Of a DNA stretch of 64,000 bases, positions 23,326 to 32,242 are shown in pieces. This DNA comes from AA29 sp041481445 (GTDB lineage Bacteria; Acidobacteriota; Vicinamibacteria; Fen-336). Location: assembly GCA_041481445.1 (NCBI GenBank), contig JBGPBV010000005.1, forward strand, positions 22,977 through 86,976, written 5' to 3'. Under the pieces are notes generated by a model. The model searched no databases. It saw nothing but the letters and a program-made list of their open reading frames with translations, and was not told the origin of the DNA. Numbering within the stretch: position 1 is the stretch's first letter; each line of letters opens with the position of its first letter. The position numbers and the translations under genes are program-made.

Positions 23326-24302
23326 GCGGGGGCGGAGGCGTGGACACGCGGACGCCGGCCGTCCTGGTCGGGATCGACACCGAGGCCGACGACCAGTGGT
23401 CGGCGCGCGGGCGCCAGGAGATGGGCGTCCGCAACGCGGCCCGCCTGCCCGCGCTGCAGGCCCTCTTCGAGGAGTTCGGCGTGCGCCCGACCTACGTGGC
23501 CACCTGGGAGATGGCCACGCGCGAGGAGAGCGCGGCCGTGCTGCGCGCTCTCGCCCGCTCCGGCCGCTGCGAGATCGGCACCCACCTGCATCCCTGGTCC
23601 TCGCCGCCCTTCCGTCCGGAGGATCTGGCCGGCCACACGTACCCGCACAACCTCCCGCCCGAGCTGCTCGAGCGCCAGCTCACGGAGCTGACCGCGGCCA
23701 TCGAGCGCGAGCTGGGGGTGCGCCCGACCACCTATCGGGCCGGACGCAACGGGTTCGACGGGCGGACGCTGCCCATCCTGGAGCGGCTGGGCTACACGGT
23801 GGACACGAGCGTCGATCCCCTGTTCAACGAGCGGCGCAAGGGCGGGATGCGCTTCGACGGGGCCCCCATCGCGCCCTACCACCCGGACTACGCGGACGTG
23901 CGCCGGCCGGGGAGCTCGAAGATCCTCGAGGTGCCGATCACCGCCGCCACCACGCCCGCCCTGCCCAAGCTCGTCGAGCAGGCCTACGCCCGCCTGCGGC
24001 CGATCCCGTGGCGCGGCGCCCTCAAGCGCCTCGGCCTGCGTCCGGTGTGGCTGCGTCCGTCGTACACGCCGCTCCCGGACATGCTCGCGTTCGCGGACCG
24101 GCTGGCGCGGGCGGGCGCACCCTGCTTCAACATCATCTTCCATTCGAGCGAGGTGCTTCCCGGCGGCAGCCCCTACACCCCGGACGAGCCCAGCGTGGCG
24201 CGCTTCCTCGGCGACCTGCGCCGGCTCCTCGCCCACCTCACGGGGCGGCTCGGCGCCCGCGGCCGCACCTACGCGGAGTTCGCCCGCGAGTGGGCGGGAT
24301 GA
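23322..24302 (+). CDS. Polysaccharide deacetylase-like protein (NodB fold)
   Basis: 326 residues. VGIDTEADDQW (~16-26) supplies the first metal Asp, and EIGTHLHPWSSPPF (~84) gives the two metal-binding His. Later motifs are TYRAGRNGFDGRTLPIL (~139) and FHSSEVLPGGSPY (~269, the C-terminal His motif). Such enzymes remove N- or O-acetyl groups from sugars. There is no signal peptide, so it may act on a cytosolic lipid-linked or nucleotide sugar. ATGA overlaps at both ends tie it to the GNAT upstream and the GT4 downstream; an acetylating and a deacetylating enzyme side by side suggests editing of an amino sugar. Confidence 0.83.
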   Translation: MSGGGGVDTRTPAVLVGIDTEADDQWSARGRQEMGVRNAARLPALQALFEEFGVRPTYVATWEMATREESAAVLRALARSGRCEIGTHLHPWSSPPFRPEDLAGHTYPHNLPPELLERQLTELTAAIERELGVRPTTYRAGRNGFDGRTLPILERLGYTVDTSVDPLFNERRKGGMRFDGAPIAPYHPDYADVRRPGSSKILEVPITAATTPALPKLVEQAYARLRPIPWRGALKRLGLRPVWLRPSYTPLPDMLAFADRLARAGAPCFNIIFHSSEVLPGGSPYTPDEPSVARFLGDLRRLLAHLTGRLGARGRTYAEFAREWAG

Positions 24303-25408
24303 ACGTCCTCATGGTGACCCCGCACCTGCCGCCCCACCAGGCCGCCAACGCCCTCCTGCCCCACCTCCTCGGCCAGGCCCTCGGCCGCCGCGGGCACGCC
24401 GTCGAGTTCCTGACCTTCGGAGACGAGGGCGACCGCGCGGGGGTGCGCTTCGTGCGGCGGGGCTCGCGGCGCTGGAGGGCCACCCGCCTGCCCCAGGCGG
24501 CGGAGGCGGCGCGCACGTGGTGGAAGGCGCGGCCGGTGCTCGGGTGGGCGAGCGTGGTGCACGTCCACTCCAGCACCTGGATGAACCAGGTGGCGGCGCG
24601 GCTGGCCCGCCGGGCGCGGCGGCCGTACGTGCTGACCCACTACGGCACCGAGATCTGGCACTACGAGGGGCACGACCGCCGCTTCGAGCGCTTCAACCGC
24701 GAGGCCGCCCACGTGACGTTCTACAGCCGCGCGCTGCTCGAGCGGGCACAGGCCCTGGCCGTCCCCCTGCCCGCGTCCTCGGTGGTGTATCCGCCGGTGG
24801 CGGACGCCTTCCAGCCCCTGCGCCCGGACGATCGCGCGGCCGTCCGGCGGCGCGTGGCTCCCGAGGCGGGCGTGATCCTCCTCAACGTCAAGCGTCTGCA
24901 TCCCCTGGCCGACCAGGCCACGCTGCTCGCCGCCTTCGCGTCGGTGCGGCGTGAGCGTGCCGACGCCGTCCTGCTCGTGGCCGGGGCCGGAGAGATGGAG
25001 GGCGCCCTCAAGGCGCAGGCCCGGACGCTCGGTCTGGGGTCCTCGGTTCGCTTCCTCGGCCTCGTGCCCAACGAGGAGGTCGCCCTTCTCCAGGCCGCGG
25101 CCGACCTGTTCGTCCTCTCCTCCGTGCTCGAGGCCACGCCCACGGTCGCGCTGGAGGCGCTGGCCTGCGGCACGCCCGTCGTCTCCACCGACAACCCGGG
25201 CGGGCGGGAGCTGGCCGGGATCTTCGGCGCCGACGTGGCCGTGGTCCCGAAGAGCGACCCCGACGCGCTGGCCCGCGCGGTCCTCGAGCGTCTGTCTCCC
25301 CCGCGCCGGGCCGGCGAGGAGACCGCGCGCCGGATCGCGGAGCGCTTCCGCGTCGACGGCGTCACCGAGACCTACCTCGGCCTCTACGCACAGGCGTCCG
25401 CGCCGTGA
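24299..25408 (+). CDS. Family 4 glycosyltransferase
   Basis: 369 residues, GT-B. The first strand is NVLMVTPHLPPHQAANALLPHLL. The acceptor-side loop is VLTHYGTEIWHYEGHDRRFERF (in two parts around residue 105-125). VKRLHPLADQATLLAAF (~199) is the donor-domain opening. The EX7E block is SSVLEATPTVALEALACGTPVVS (~272-294; first Glu in LEA, second in LEAL), followed by DNPGGREL. ATG 24299 overlaps the deacetylase stop as ATGA. It probably acts directly after, or on the product of, the deacetylase. The donor sugar cannot be read from sequence. Confidence 0.92.
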   Translation: MNVLMVTPHLPPHQAANALLPHLLGQALGRRGHAVEFLTFGDEGDRAGVRFVRRGSRRWRATRLPQAAEAARTWWKARPVLGWASVVHVHSSTWMNQVAARLARRARRPYVLTHYGTEIWHYEGHDRRFERFNREAAHVTFYSRALLERAQALAVPLPASSVVYPPVADAFQPLRPDDRAAVRRRVAPEAGVILLNVKRLHPLADQATLLAAFASVRRERADAVLLVAGAGEMEGALKAQARTLGLGSSVRFLGLVPNEEVALLQAAADLFVLSSVLEATPTVALEALACGTPVVSTDNPGGRELAGIFGADVAVVPKSDPDALARAVLERLSPPRRAGEETARRIAERFRVDGVTETYLGLYAQASAP

Positions 25409-26244
25409 GGACGATCGACGAGGCCGCGCTGGGCCAGGCCGCCGCCGCCCGCTTCCGGAGCGAGTACGACTACGCGACGTTCGAGTACCTCCGCAGTGCC
25501 AAGGTGCTGCAGGCCCTCGAGCGGGCGGGCGTCAGCCCCCACGGCCGCGTGCTCGACGCCGGATGCGGAGGAGGAGGGACCGCGCTCTCGCTGGCCGAGG
25601 AGTCCGCGTTCGCGGTCGGCCTCGACCTCGAGGCGCGCTTCCGCGGCTCGGGGACGCGCCTGGCCCGCGAGAAGCAGGTGGCCAACGCCGCCTTCGTCCA
25701 GGGCGACGCCGCCCGCCTTCCCTTCCGCGCCGGCGCCTTCGACCTCGTGTTCAGCCATTCCGTCATCGAGCACGTGGCCTCCGCCGAGGACTACCTCGGC
25801 GAGTGCTTCCGCGTGCTGCGCGCGGGAGGAGTGCTCTACCTCTCCACCGCGCCCACGCTGTCGCTGGCCGGCGCCCACCTGCCCCGGCTCCTCGTTCCCG
25901 TCCCCCTGCACCTCCTCTTCGGCCGGCGCGCCGCCTTCGCCACCTTCCGCTGGCTGGCCCGCCGCGCGCCCTGGACGCTGCAGGAGCCGAAGGAGGCGAA
26001 CACGTTCATCGCCCTGGCCGAGGCGGGCCAGCAGAAGCAGGACGACGTCCTGCAGTCGGTCACCGTGCGGCGGCTGCGGGCCTGGATCGAGAGCTCCGGC
26101 TTCCGCGTGGTCCGCGAGGACCGGCACGTCACCGGCTTCTTCCGCCGCGTCCTGCCCGGGCCGGTGCGACGGCGGCTGGAGGCCACGCCGTTCACCCAGG
26201 ACGTCATGATCGGCCACATCCAATGCGTGCTGCAGAAGCCGTGA
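25405..26244 (+). CDS. Class I SAM-dependent methyltransferase
   Basis: 279 residues. The SAM-binding motif is RVLDAGCGGGGTAL (~49-62) with acidic VGLDLEAR (~72) and the motif FDLVFSHSVIEHV (~112-124). The C-terminal ~100 residues (from about 165) are hydrophobic and basic and may hold the sugar or lipid acceptor. Members of this UbiE/SmtA-like group in glycan loci methylate sugar hydroxyls or cap chains. GTG 25405 overlaps the preceding GT4 stop, and GTGA at the end couples it to the next GT4. Confidence 0.9.
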   Translation: MRTIDEAALGQAAAARFRSEYDYATFEYLRSAKVLQALERAGVSPHGRVLDAGCGGGGTALSLAEESAFAVGLDLEARFRGSGTRLAREKQVANAAFVQGDAARLPFRAGAFDLVFSHSVIEHVASAEDYLGECFRVLRAGGVLYLSTAPTLSLAGAHLPRLLVPVPLHLLFGRRAAFATFRWLARRAPWTLQEPKEANTFIALAEAGQQKQDDVLQSVTVRRLRAWIESSGFRVVREDRHVTGFFRRVLPGPVRRRLEATPFTQDVMIGHIQCVLQKP

Positions 26245-27446
26245 GCGCTCCCGCGGCCGGAGGCACGCTCGAGGTGCTGATGCCGGCGGACATCCGCTTC
26301 CCGCTGGAGCGCGCGAGCGGAGTGCAGATCGTCAAGACCGCGGCCGCGCTGGGCGCGGCGGGGACGCGCACCACCCTGCTCGTTCGCCAGAGCGACCCCC
26401 GACCGACGGCGGAGATCCTCGCCCTCTACGGGGTGGTGCCCCCTCCCGGCCTGCGCGTGCGCCGCGTGCGCGTGCTGCACCGCCGGGGCGCCTTCGCGGT
26501 GCCGCGGGCCTCGTTCCTCGCCCGCGCGACCCTCCTCGCCCTGCCCGCCCTGCGGCGCGGGGCCAGCGTGCTCACGCGGGACCTGCAGCTCGCGGACGTC
26601 CTGCTGCGCCTGCCCGGGCGGCCGCGCGTCGTGTACGAAGCCCACGCGGTGGAGGCCCTGATGTACGCCGAGCGCGGGCGCCTCTACGGCACCGCGGAGA
26701 AGAGCGACCCGCGCAAGCGCGAGCGGCTGCGCGGGCGCGAGGGGCGCGTCTGGCGCGCGGCGGCGGCGGTGGTGACGACGACGGCGGGGATCCGCGACAG
26801 CTTCGCCGAGGCCTACGGCGAGCGGACGCGCGTGCGCGTGGTGCCCAACGGCTGCGATCCGCCCGGGGAGGCCTTCGCCGGGCTGCCCGACGGCGAGCCG
26901 CAGGTGCTCTACGCGGGCCAGCTCTATCCCTGGAAGGGCGTGGACGTGCTGGTGGAGGCGTTCGCGCGCGTCCCCCGCGGGCGGCTGGTGATCCTGGGCG
27001 GGATCGAGGGCGAAGGCGACACCGCGCGCGTGCGCGCGCTCGTCGATCGGCTGGGGCTGGCCGGGCGCGTGGAGATGCCGGGCCTGGTGGCGCCGGCCCG
27101 CGTGGCGGAGGCCCTCTCCTGCGCAACGATCGTGGCCGTGCCCTTCCTGCGCACGGCCATGACCGAGCGTCACACGTCGCCGCTCAAGGCCTTCGAGGCC
27201 ATGGCCGCCGGACGCGCCATCATCGCCTCCGACCTCCCGTCCACGCGGGAGGTGCTGAGGCACGGGCAGACTGCCTGGCTCGTCCCGCCCGGCGATCCGG
27301 ACGCCCTCGCCGAGGGCTTGCGGCGGTTGATCGACGACCGCGCCCTCGCCGTCTCCCTGGCCCGCAACGCCCACGCCGCCGCCCCCGCCTACGGGTGGCC
27401 GGCCCGGGCCCGCGCGCTGGTCGAGGTGCTGGAGGAGCTCCGGTGA
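26241..27446 (+). CDS. Family 4 glycosyltransferase
   Basis: 401 residues. LEVLMPADIRFPLERASGVQ begins the fold (~10). VYEAHAVEALMYAERG (~132) forms the inter-domain loop. The donor domain starts with LYAGQLYPWKGVDVLVEAF (~222) and contains the EX7E motif ERHTSPLKAFEAMAAGRAII (~309; first Glu in ERH is displaced, the second in FEAM is present), then ASDLPSTREVL. It belongs to the GT4 set that includes exopolysaccharide and phosphatidylinositol mannosyl transferases. GTG 26241 is coupled by GTGA to the methyltransferase. Confidence 0.9.
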   Translation: MSAPAAGGTLEVLMPADIRFPLERASGVQIVKTAAALGAAGTRTTLLVRQSDPRPTAEILALYGVVPPPGLRVRRVRVLHRRGAFAVPRASFLARATLLALPALRRGASVLTRDLQLADVLLRLPGRPRVVYEAHAVEALMYAERGRLYGTAEKSDPRKRERLRGREGRVWRAAAAVVTTTAGIRDSFAEAYGERTRVRVVPNGCDPPGEAFAGLPDGEPQVLYAGQLYPWKGVDVLVEAFARVPRGRLVILGGIEGEGDTARVRALVDRLGLAGRVEMPGLVAPARVAEALSCATIVAVPFLRTAMTERHTSPLKAFEAMAAGRAIIASDLPSTREVLRHGQTAWLVPPGDPDALAEGLRRLIDDRALAVSLARNAHAAAPAYGWPARARALVEVLEELR

Positions 27447-28810
27447 GCGCGGTTCCCCGGACGCTCGTGGCCGCGCTCCTGCTCACGCTCCCCCTCGTCA
27501 CCCCGCGCATCCGGGGCGCGGACGAGATCGAGTACTTCTCGTACCTGCGCTCGGCCGTGTTCGACCACGACCTCGAGTTCGGCAACGAGTACGAGCGCTT
27601 CTACGCCGCCGACCCCCAGGCCCTGGCCGGCTTCAAGGCCACCTTCCTCGACCTCCGGGAGCCTGCCACCGGCCGCCACATCAACTTCGCGCCGCTGGGC
27701 ACGGCGCTGCTGTGGGCACCGGCCTATCTCCTCGTCCACGCCGGCGTCCTGGCCGCGCGCAGCCTCGGCCTGGCCGTGGAGGCGGACGGGTTCTCGCGAC
27801 CCTACGTGATCGCGGTGTCCTACGCGTCCTGGGCCTACGGCATGGCCGGGCTGCTCCTCGTGCACCGCGCCCTCGTCCGCGGCGCGGCCGCGAGCGAGCC
27901 GGCGGCGGCGTGGGCGGCGGCGGCCGTGCTCTGGGCGACCCCGCTCCTGTACTACGTCACCCTCGGCGTCGGGTTCTCGCACGCCGTCTCCCTCTTCGTG
28001 ATCGCGCTGCTCGTCTGGCTCACCGTCCGCTTCCGCGCCTTTGGCTTCACCCCGGCGCGGGGGGCCGTCCTCGGCCTGATCGGCGGCCTGGCCGCGCTCG
28101 TGCGCGAGCAGGACGGCCTGTTCCTCGTGGCGCCGGCCCTGGTGATCCTGCTCGAGGCCGCCCGCGCGCGACGTCCGCTGGGCGCAGTGGCTCCCCTCGC
28201 CGCCATGGGCCTGGCCGCCGCCGCCGCCTTCACGCCCCAGCTCCTGGCCTACCACGCCATCAACGGCGCCTACGGACCCTCCCGGCTGGTGGCGCGCAAG
28301 ATGAGCTACGCGAGCCCGCACGCCCTGGCCGTCCTCTTCGATCCCGCGCACGGCCTCTTCGCGTGGGCGCCGCTGCTCCTCGTCGCCACCGCCGGTCTCG
28401 GCCTCGCCCTGGTGCGCGCCCGCCGCACGGACCCGCTGCCCCTGGCCCTCGCCGCCGCCCTCGTGCTGCAGGTCTGGATCAACGGGGCGGTCGAGAGCTG
28501 GACGCAGGCGGGGGCGTTCGGGTCGCGCCGGTTCGTGGGGGCCACTCCGGTGTTCGCCTGGGGGCTGGCCGCGCTCCTCGCCGCCGCGCGGCCGCGGTGG
28601 GGCCGGCGGGCGGTGGCGGCCGGGCTCGTCCTCTTCGCCTGGTGGAACGTGTCGCTGATGGTCCAGTTCGGCCTGAAGCTGATGGACCGGCAGGGCCTCG
28701 AGTGGCCGCGCGTGGCGGTGAGCCAGGTGAGGGAGGTGCCGCGCCGCCTCGGCCGGTCGGCCTGGCTCTTCTTCACCGACCGCGAGCGGCTGGTGAAGGA
28801 GGGCCGGTGA
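27443..28810 (+). CDS. Polytopic GT-C-like membrane protein (paralogue of 33444)
   Basis: 455 residues with about ten transmembrane helices. The first extracytoplasmic loop holds GADEIEYFSYLRSAVFDHDL followed by EFGNEYERFY (~27-55), a block of acidic and aromatic residues in the place of the GT-C catalytic Asp. NGAYGPSRLVARKMSY and FDPAHGLFAWAPLLL (~300-315) recur in related form in the products of 33444 and 36727. Function as a lipid-phosphate-sugar-dependent transferase is inferred from topology. Unlike its two paralogues it has no C-terminal beta domain. It overlaps both neighbours as GTGA. Confidence 0.72.
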   Translation: MSAVPRTLVAALLLTLPLVTPRIRGADEIEYFSYLRSAVFDHDLEFGNEYERFYAADPQALAGFKATFLDLREPATGRHINFAPLGTALLWAPAYLLVHAGVLAARSLGLAVEADGFSRPYVIAVSYASWAYGMAGLLLVHRALVRGAAASEPAAAWAAAAVLWATPLLYYVTLGVGFSHAVSLFVIALLVWLTVRFRAFGFTPARGAVLGLIGGLAALVREQDGLFLVAPALVILLEAARARRPLGAVAPLAAMGLAAAAAFTPQLLAYHAINGAYGPSRLVARKMSYASPHALAVLFDPAHGLFAWAPLLLVATAGLGLALVRARRTDPLPLALAAALVLQVWINGAVESWTQAGAFGSRRFVGATPVFAWGLAALLAAARPRWGRRAVAAGLVLFAWWNVSLMVQFGLKLMDRQGLEWPRVAVSQVREVPRRLGRSAWLFFTDRERLVKEGR

Positions 28811-29949
28811 TCTCGGAGGCGCTCCTGGGCGCGGTGGCCTGCCCGGTCTGCCTGGAGCCGGTCGGCTGCGCCACCTGCGCCCGCGCGGGCGGGCATGCCG
28901 GGACCTGCACCGACTACGCCTCCCGTGCCGCCTGCGCCTGCGGCGGGCCGGACAAGGTCCGCCTCGCCCGCGACGGCGCCGTCCTGGTCTGCCCGTGCTG
29001 CGGGGCGCGCTATCCGATCGAGGCGACGGGCTGGGTGGACCTCGTCCCGCGGGACTCGGTAGGCGAGGTCACCCAGTACGCCGACCACGAGTTCCACGAG
29101 CGGCTGCACGTCACCGAGGCCGAGCCCGTCCTCTCCGCGCGCGTGAAGGCGGACATGATGCGGCGGATGCTGGGGGCCGCCCCCGGCGAGACCGTCCTCG
29201 ACCTCGGCTGCGGCGCGGGCAAGATGGCGCTCTACGCCGCCACCGGCAGCGGGCGCGCCGCCGGCCTCGACGTGGCGCCGTTCTTCCTGCCCAGGGCCGC
29301 CCGCGAGGTGGACCTCGTCCTGGGCGACCTGCGCCGTCTGCCTTTCCGCAAGGGCACCTTCCCGCGGGCCTATTCGCTGGACGTCCTGGAGCACCTGGAC
29401 GAGGCCGGTGTGCGCGAGGTCCTGCTCGAGGCGCGGCGCACCCTCGGCCCGCGCGGGCGGCTGTTCGTCTACACGCACGCGATGGAGTCCTCGCGCCTGG
29501 CCTCCTTCCAGCGCGCAGTGAACCGCCTGGCCCGCCGCCTGGGGCGGGCCGGCCTCATCGACCACGAGCGCGAGGCCCTGCGCAAGAGCGACCATCGCAA
29601 CGCCATCCGCAGCCACGAGCACTTCGAGGAGCTGTGCGCGGGGGCCGGCCTCGCCGTCGCCGAGAGGCGCTACTACAACGTGGTCTTCAAGGCCGTGGTC
29701 GAGGACCTCGGCCTGCGCCTGTTCGAGCAGTGGCGGGGGCGCGGGACGGAGCCGCGATCGACGGCGGACGAGCGCGAGGGGACCGGCCACGCGGAGGCAC
29801 CGGCTCCGATCGGCGCCCGCCCGCCGTCGGCCGCCTTGATGACCGTCGCCCGCGCCCTCACCTGGCTCCTCAAGCTGGACGTCGTCCTCTTCGGCGGCGT
29901 GCGCACGGGCCCGTTCTTCGGCCTGCTCGTGCCGCGCGAGCGGGCGTGA
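28807..29949 (+). CDS. Cys-rich Trm112-like domain fused to a SAM-dependent methyltransferase
   Basis: 380 residues. The first ~75 contain ten cysteines (CPVC, CATC, single Cys, CAC and CPCC), an enlarged version of the Trm112-like zinc ribbon seen before many glycan-locus methyltransferases. The SAM domain begins with TVLDLGCGAGKMALYAA (~132-148), then LDVAPF, LGDLRRLPF (~175) and YSLDVLEHLDE (~192). A C-terminal hydrophobic tail (~340-380) includes TWLLKLDVVLFGG, which may touch the membrane. GTG 28807 overlaps the upstream stop. A sugar or lipid-linked acceptor is the likely substrate. Confidence 0.87.
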   Translation: MISEALLGAVACPVCLEPVGCATCARAGGHAGTCTDYASRAACACGGPDKVRLARDGAVLVCPCCGARYPIEATGWVDLVPRDSVGEVTQYADHEFHERLHVTEAEPVLSARVKADMMRRMLGAAPGETVLDLGCGAGKMALYAATGSGRAAGLDVAPFFLPRAAREVDLVLGDLRRLPFRKGTFPRAYSLDVLEHLDEAGVREVLLEARRTLGPRGRLFVYTHAMESSRLASFQRAVNRLARRLGRAGLIDHEREALRKSDHRNAIRSHEHFEELCAGAGLAVAERRYYNVVFKAVVEDLGLRLFEQWRGRGTEPRSTADEREGTGHAEAPAPIGARPPSAALMTVARALTWLLKLDVVLFGGVRTGPFFGLLVPRERA

Positions 29950-31082
29950 GGATCCTCTACGTGGCCACCGACCAGCGGGTGCCCGGCGCAACCGGCGGCA
30001 GCGTGCACGTCCTGGAGGTGGCACGGGGGCTGGCCGCGCGCGGACACCAGGTGCATGCGGTGGTGGCGGCCGACGGCGGCCCCGCGCGCGAGGACGACGG
30101 GGGCGTGGTCTGGCACCGCGTCTCCTGGCGGCCGCGCCATCGGTTCTTCCGCTTCCGCGCGCGCCGGGCGGTGGAGGCGATCGCGCGGGAGGTCAGGCCG
30201 GCGGTGGTGATGGAGCGCTACTACAACTTCGGCGGAGAAGGGGTGGCGGTGGCGGCGGGCCGCGGGATCCCGTCGCTGCTGGAAGTGAACTCGCCGGTGA
30301 TCGACCATCCGGGGTCGGTCAAAGCCGCCCTCGACGCCGCCCTCCTCGTGCGCCCGATGCGACGCTACCGCGAGTCGCTCTGCCGCCGGGCGGGCGCCCT
30401 GGTGGCCCCGATCCCGGAGATCGTGCCCGCCTTCGCCCGGCCCAAGACGGAGACCGTGACCTGGGGAGCGAACGTGGACGCGTTCTCCCCCGCCCAGCGG
30501 AGCGACGAGGTGCGGCGGGCGCTCGGCGTTCCCGAGGGCGCGGTGATGGTCGTGTTCACGGGCAGCTTCCGCCCCTGGCACGGCGTGCACGTGCTGGAGG
30601 CGGCGGCGCGGCTCTTGAGCAACCGCCACGACATCTTCTTCGTCCTCGTGGGCGGCGCGCAGGCGGGGCCGGGGGACGGATACCGGGGGCGCCGGCTGGG
30701 CACGCGGCCCTACGCGGACATGCCCGCGATGGTGGCCTCCGCGGACATCGGCGTCGCTCCCTACGATCCCGCGCGCCTGCCCGAGCTCGCCCTCGGCTTC
30801 TACTGGTCGCCGCTGAAGATCTTCGAATACATGGCCTCCGGCCTGCCGACGGTCACCATCCCGCGCGTGCCTCTCACCGAGATCGTCCGCGACGGGCAGG
30901 AGGGTCTCCACGCGCAGGAAGGCGATCCCGCGGCGTGGGCGGAGGCGTTGGCGGCCCTGGCCGCCGATCCCGGGCGGCGGGCGCGGCTGGGGGCCAGCGC
31001 GCGCGCGCGCGTGGTCGAGCGCTACTCCTGGGCCCGCCACTGCGAGCAGCTCGAGGCCGTCTTGAAGAGGATCACCGCGTGA
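29946..31082 (+). CDS. Family 4 glycosyltransferase
   Basis: 378 residues. RILYVATDQRVPGATGGSVH (~2-21) is the glycine-rich first loop. EVNSPVIDHPGSVK (~115) lies at the inter-domain cleft. The donor domain starts MVVFTGSFRPWHGVHVLEAA (~200), with GGAQAGPGDGYRG and a final LALGFYWSPLKIFEYMASGLPTV block (~281-303), in which the second Glu of EX7E is in FEYM. GTGA overlaps join it to the methyltransferase upstream and another GT4 downstream, so three enzymes are likely made in fixed ratio. Confidence 0.91.
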   Translation: MRILYVATDQRVPGATGGSVHVLEVARGLAARGHQVHAVVAADGGPAREDDGGVVWHRVSWRPRHRFFRFRARRAVEAIAREVRPAVVMERYYNFGGEGVAVAAGRGIPSLLEVNSPVIDHPGSVKAALDAALLVRPMRRYRESLCRRAGALVAPIPEIVPAFARPKTETVTWGANVDAFSPAQRSDEVRRALGVPEGAVMVVFTGSFRPWHGVHVLEAAARLLSNRHDIFFVLVGGAQAGPGDGYRGRRLGTRPYADMPAMVASADIGVAPYDPARLPELALGFYWSPLKIFEYMASGLPTVTIPRVPLTEIVRDGQEGLHAQEGDPAAWAEALAALAADPGRRARLGASARARVVERYSWARHCEQLEAVLKRITA

Positions 31083-32242
31083 GGGTGGTCCTGGCCACGG
31101 AGGTCTACCCGCCGCGGGCGGGGGGCGCCGGCTGGTCCACGCGCGCGCTCGCCCTCGGCCTGCGCGAGGCCGGCCACGCCGTCACCGTCCTCACCACCAG
31201 CCCGGGCGTGGAGGACCTCGACGGCGTGCGGGTGCGGCGGCTCGCCGCGCCCGGCCGGCGGCGCCTGGCCGTGCCCCGCGTGCTCGCCCGCGCCCTCGCC
31301 CTCGAGGGGGCAGAGGTCGTTCACGCCCAGCACTCGCTGTCCGCGCTGGCCGCGCTGGCCGGGCCCGAGCCCGGCCGGGTCGCCGTCACCGTGCGCGACC
31401 ACTGGCCGGTCTGCTTCTGGTCCACGCGGATCAGCCGCGGCGCGCTCTGTCCCGGGTGCGGGCTGGGGCCGATGTCGCGCTGCGTCGACGGGCACGTGCC
31501 CGCTCCGGGGGTGATGGCGTGGGGCGCGATCCCCTACATGGCGGGCGACCTCGCCCTCAAGCGCGCGGCCCTGCGCCGGGCGGGGGCGAACCTCGCGGTG
31601 AGCCGGGCCATCGCCGACGAGCTGCGCGCGGCCGCCATCCCGCGGGTGGACGTGATCCCGAACGTCGTGGACGCGGTGGAGGCCCGCACGGTCGCCGCCG
31701 GCGCCTGCTCCTGCCCCCTGCCCGAGCGCTTCCTGCTCTTCATCGGCAAGCTGGAGGAGAACAAGGGGGCGCGCCTGCTCGTCCCCGCGGTGGCGGCCGC
31801 GCGCACGGGCCTGCCCCTGGTCGTGCTGGGCGAAGGCAGCCTGGCCCATGCCCTCAAGTTCGAGGCCACCGCCGCCGGCGTCCCCCTCGTGATGCGTGGC
31901 TGGGCGGAGCGGGACGACGTGCTGCGCGCCCTGGCGCGGGCGACCGTGCTCGTGTTCCCGTCGCTGTGGCCGGAGCCACTCTCCCGGGTGCTGCTGGAGG
32001 CGCTGGCCCTGGGCACGCCGGTGGCGGCCATGGACACCGGCGGCACGCGCGAGATCCTGGGTGAGGGCGAGGCGGGTCTGCTGGTGGGCGACGCCCCCGC
32101 CCTGGCCGACGCGGTGGGGCGTCTGGCCGCGGACGAGACGCTCCGGGCCCGCGTGCGCGAGGCGGCCCGCGCCCGCGCGGACGCGTTCTCTCCGGCGGCG
32201 CTGGTCCCCCGCTACGAAGCCGTGTATCGGCGGCTCTCATGA
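31079..32242 (+). CDS. Family 4 glycosyltransferase with Cys-rich insert
   Basis: 387 residues. VVLATEVYPPRAGGAGWSTR opens the fold. After TVRDHWPVCFWST (~101) comes a short insert ISRGALCPGCGLGPMSRCVDGH (described in two parts, four Cys with the Cys of WPVC), which probably binds zinc, a known variation in this GT4 group. Donor domain: IGKLEENKGARLLVPAV (~223), EX7E in LWPEPLSRVLLEALALGTPVA (~299), then MDTGGTREIL. The GTGA start overlap and the ATGA end overlap place it in the coupled train. Confidence 0.91.
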   Translation: MRVVLATEVYPPRAGGAGWSTRALALGLREAGHAVTVLTTSPGVEDLDGVRVRRLAAPGRRRLAVPRVLARALALEGAEVVHAQHSLSALAALAGPEPGRVAVTVRDHWPVCFWSTRISRGALCPGCGLGPMSRCVDGHVPAPGVMAWGAIPYMAGDLALKRAALRRAGANLAVSRAIADELRAAAIPRVDVIPNVVDAVEARTVAAGACSCPLPERFLLFIGKLEENKGARLLVPAVAAARTGLPLVVLGEGSLAHALKFEATAAGVPLVMRGWAERDDVLRALARATVLVFPSLWPEPLSRVLLEALALGTPVAAMDTGGTREILGEGEAGLLVGDAPALADAVGRLAADETLRARVREAARARADAFSPAALVPRYEAVYRRLS

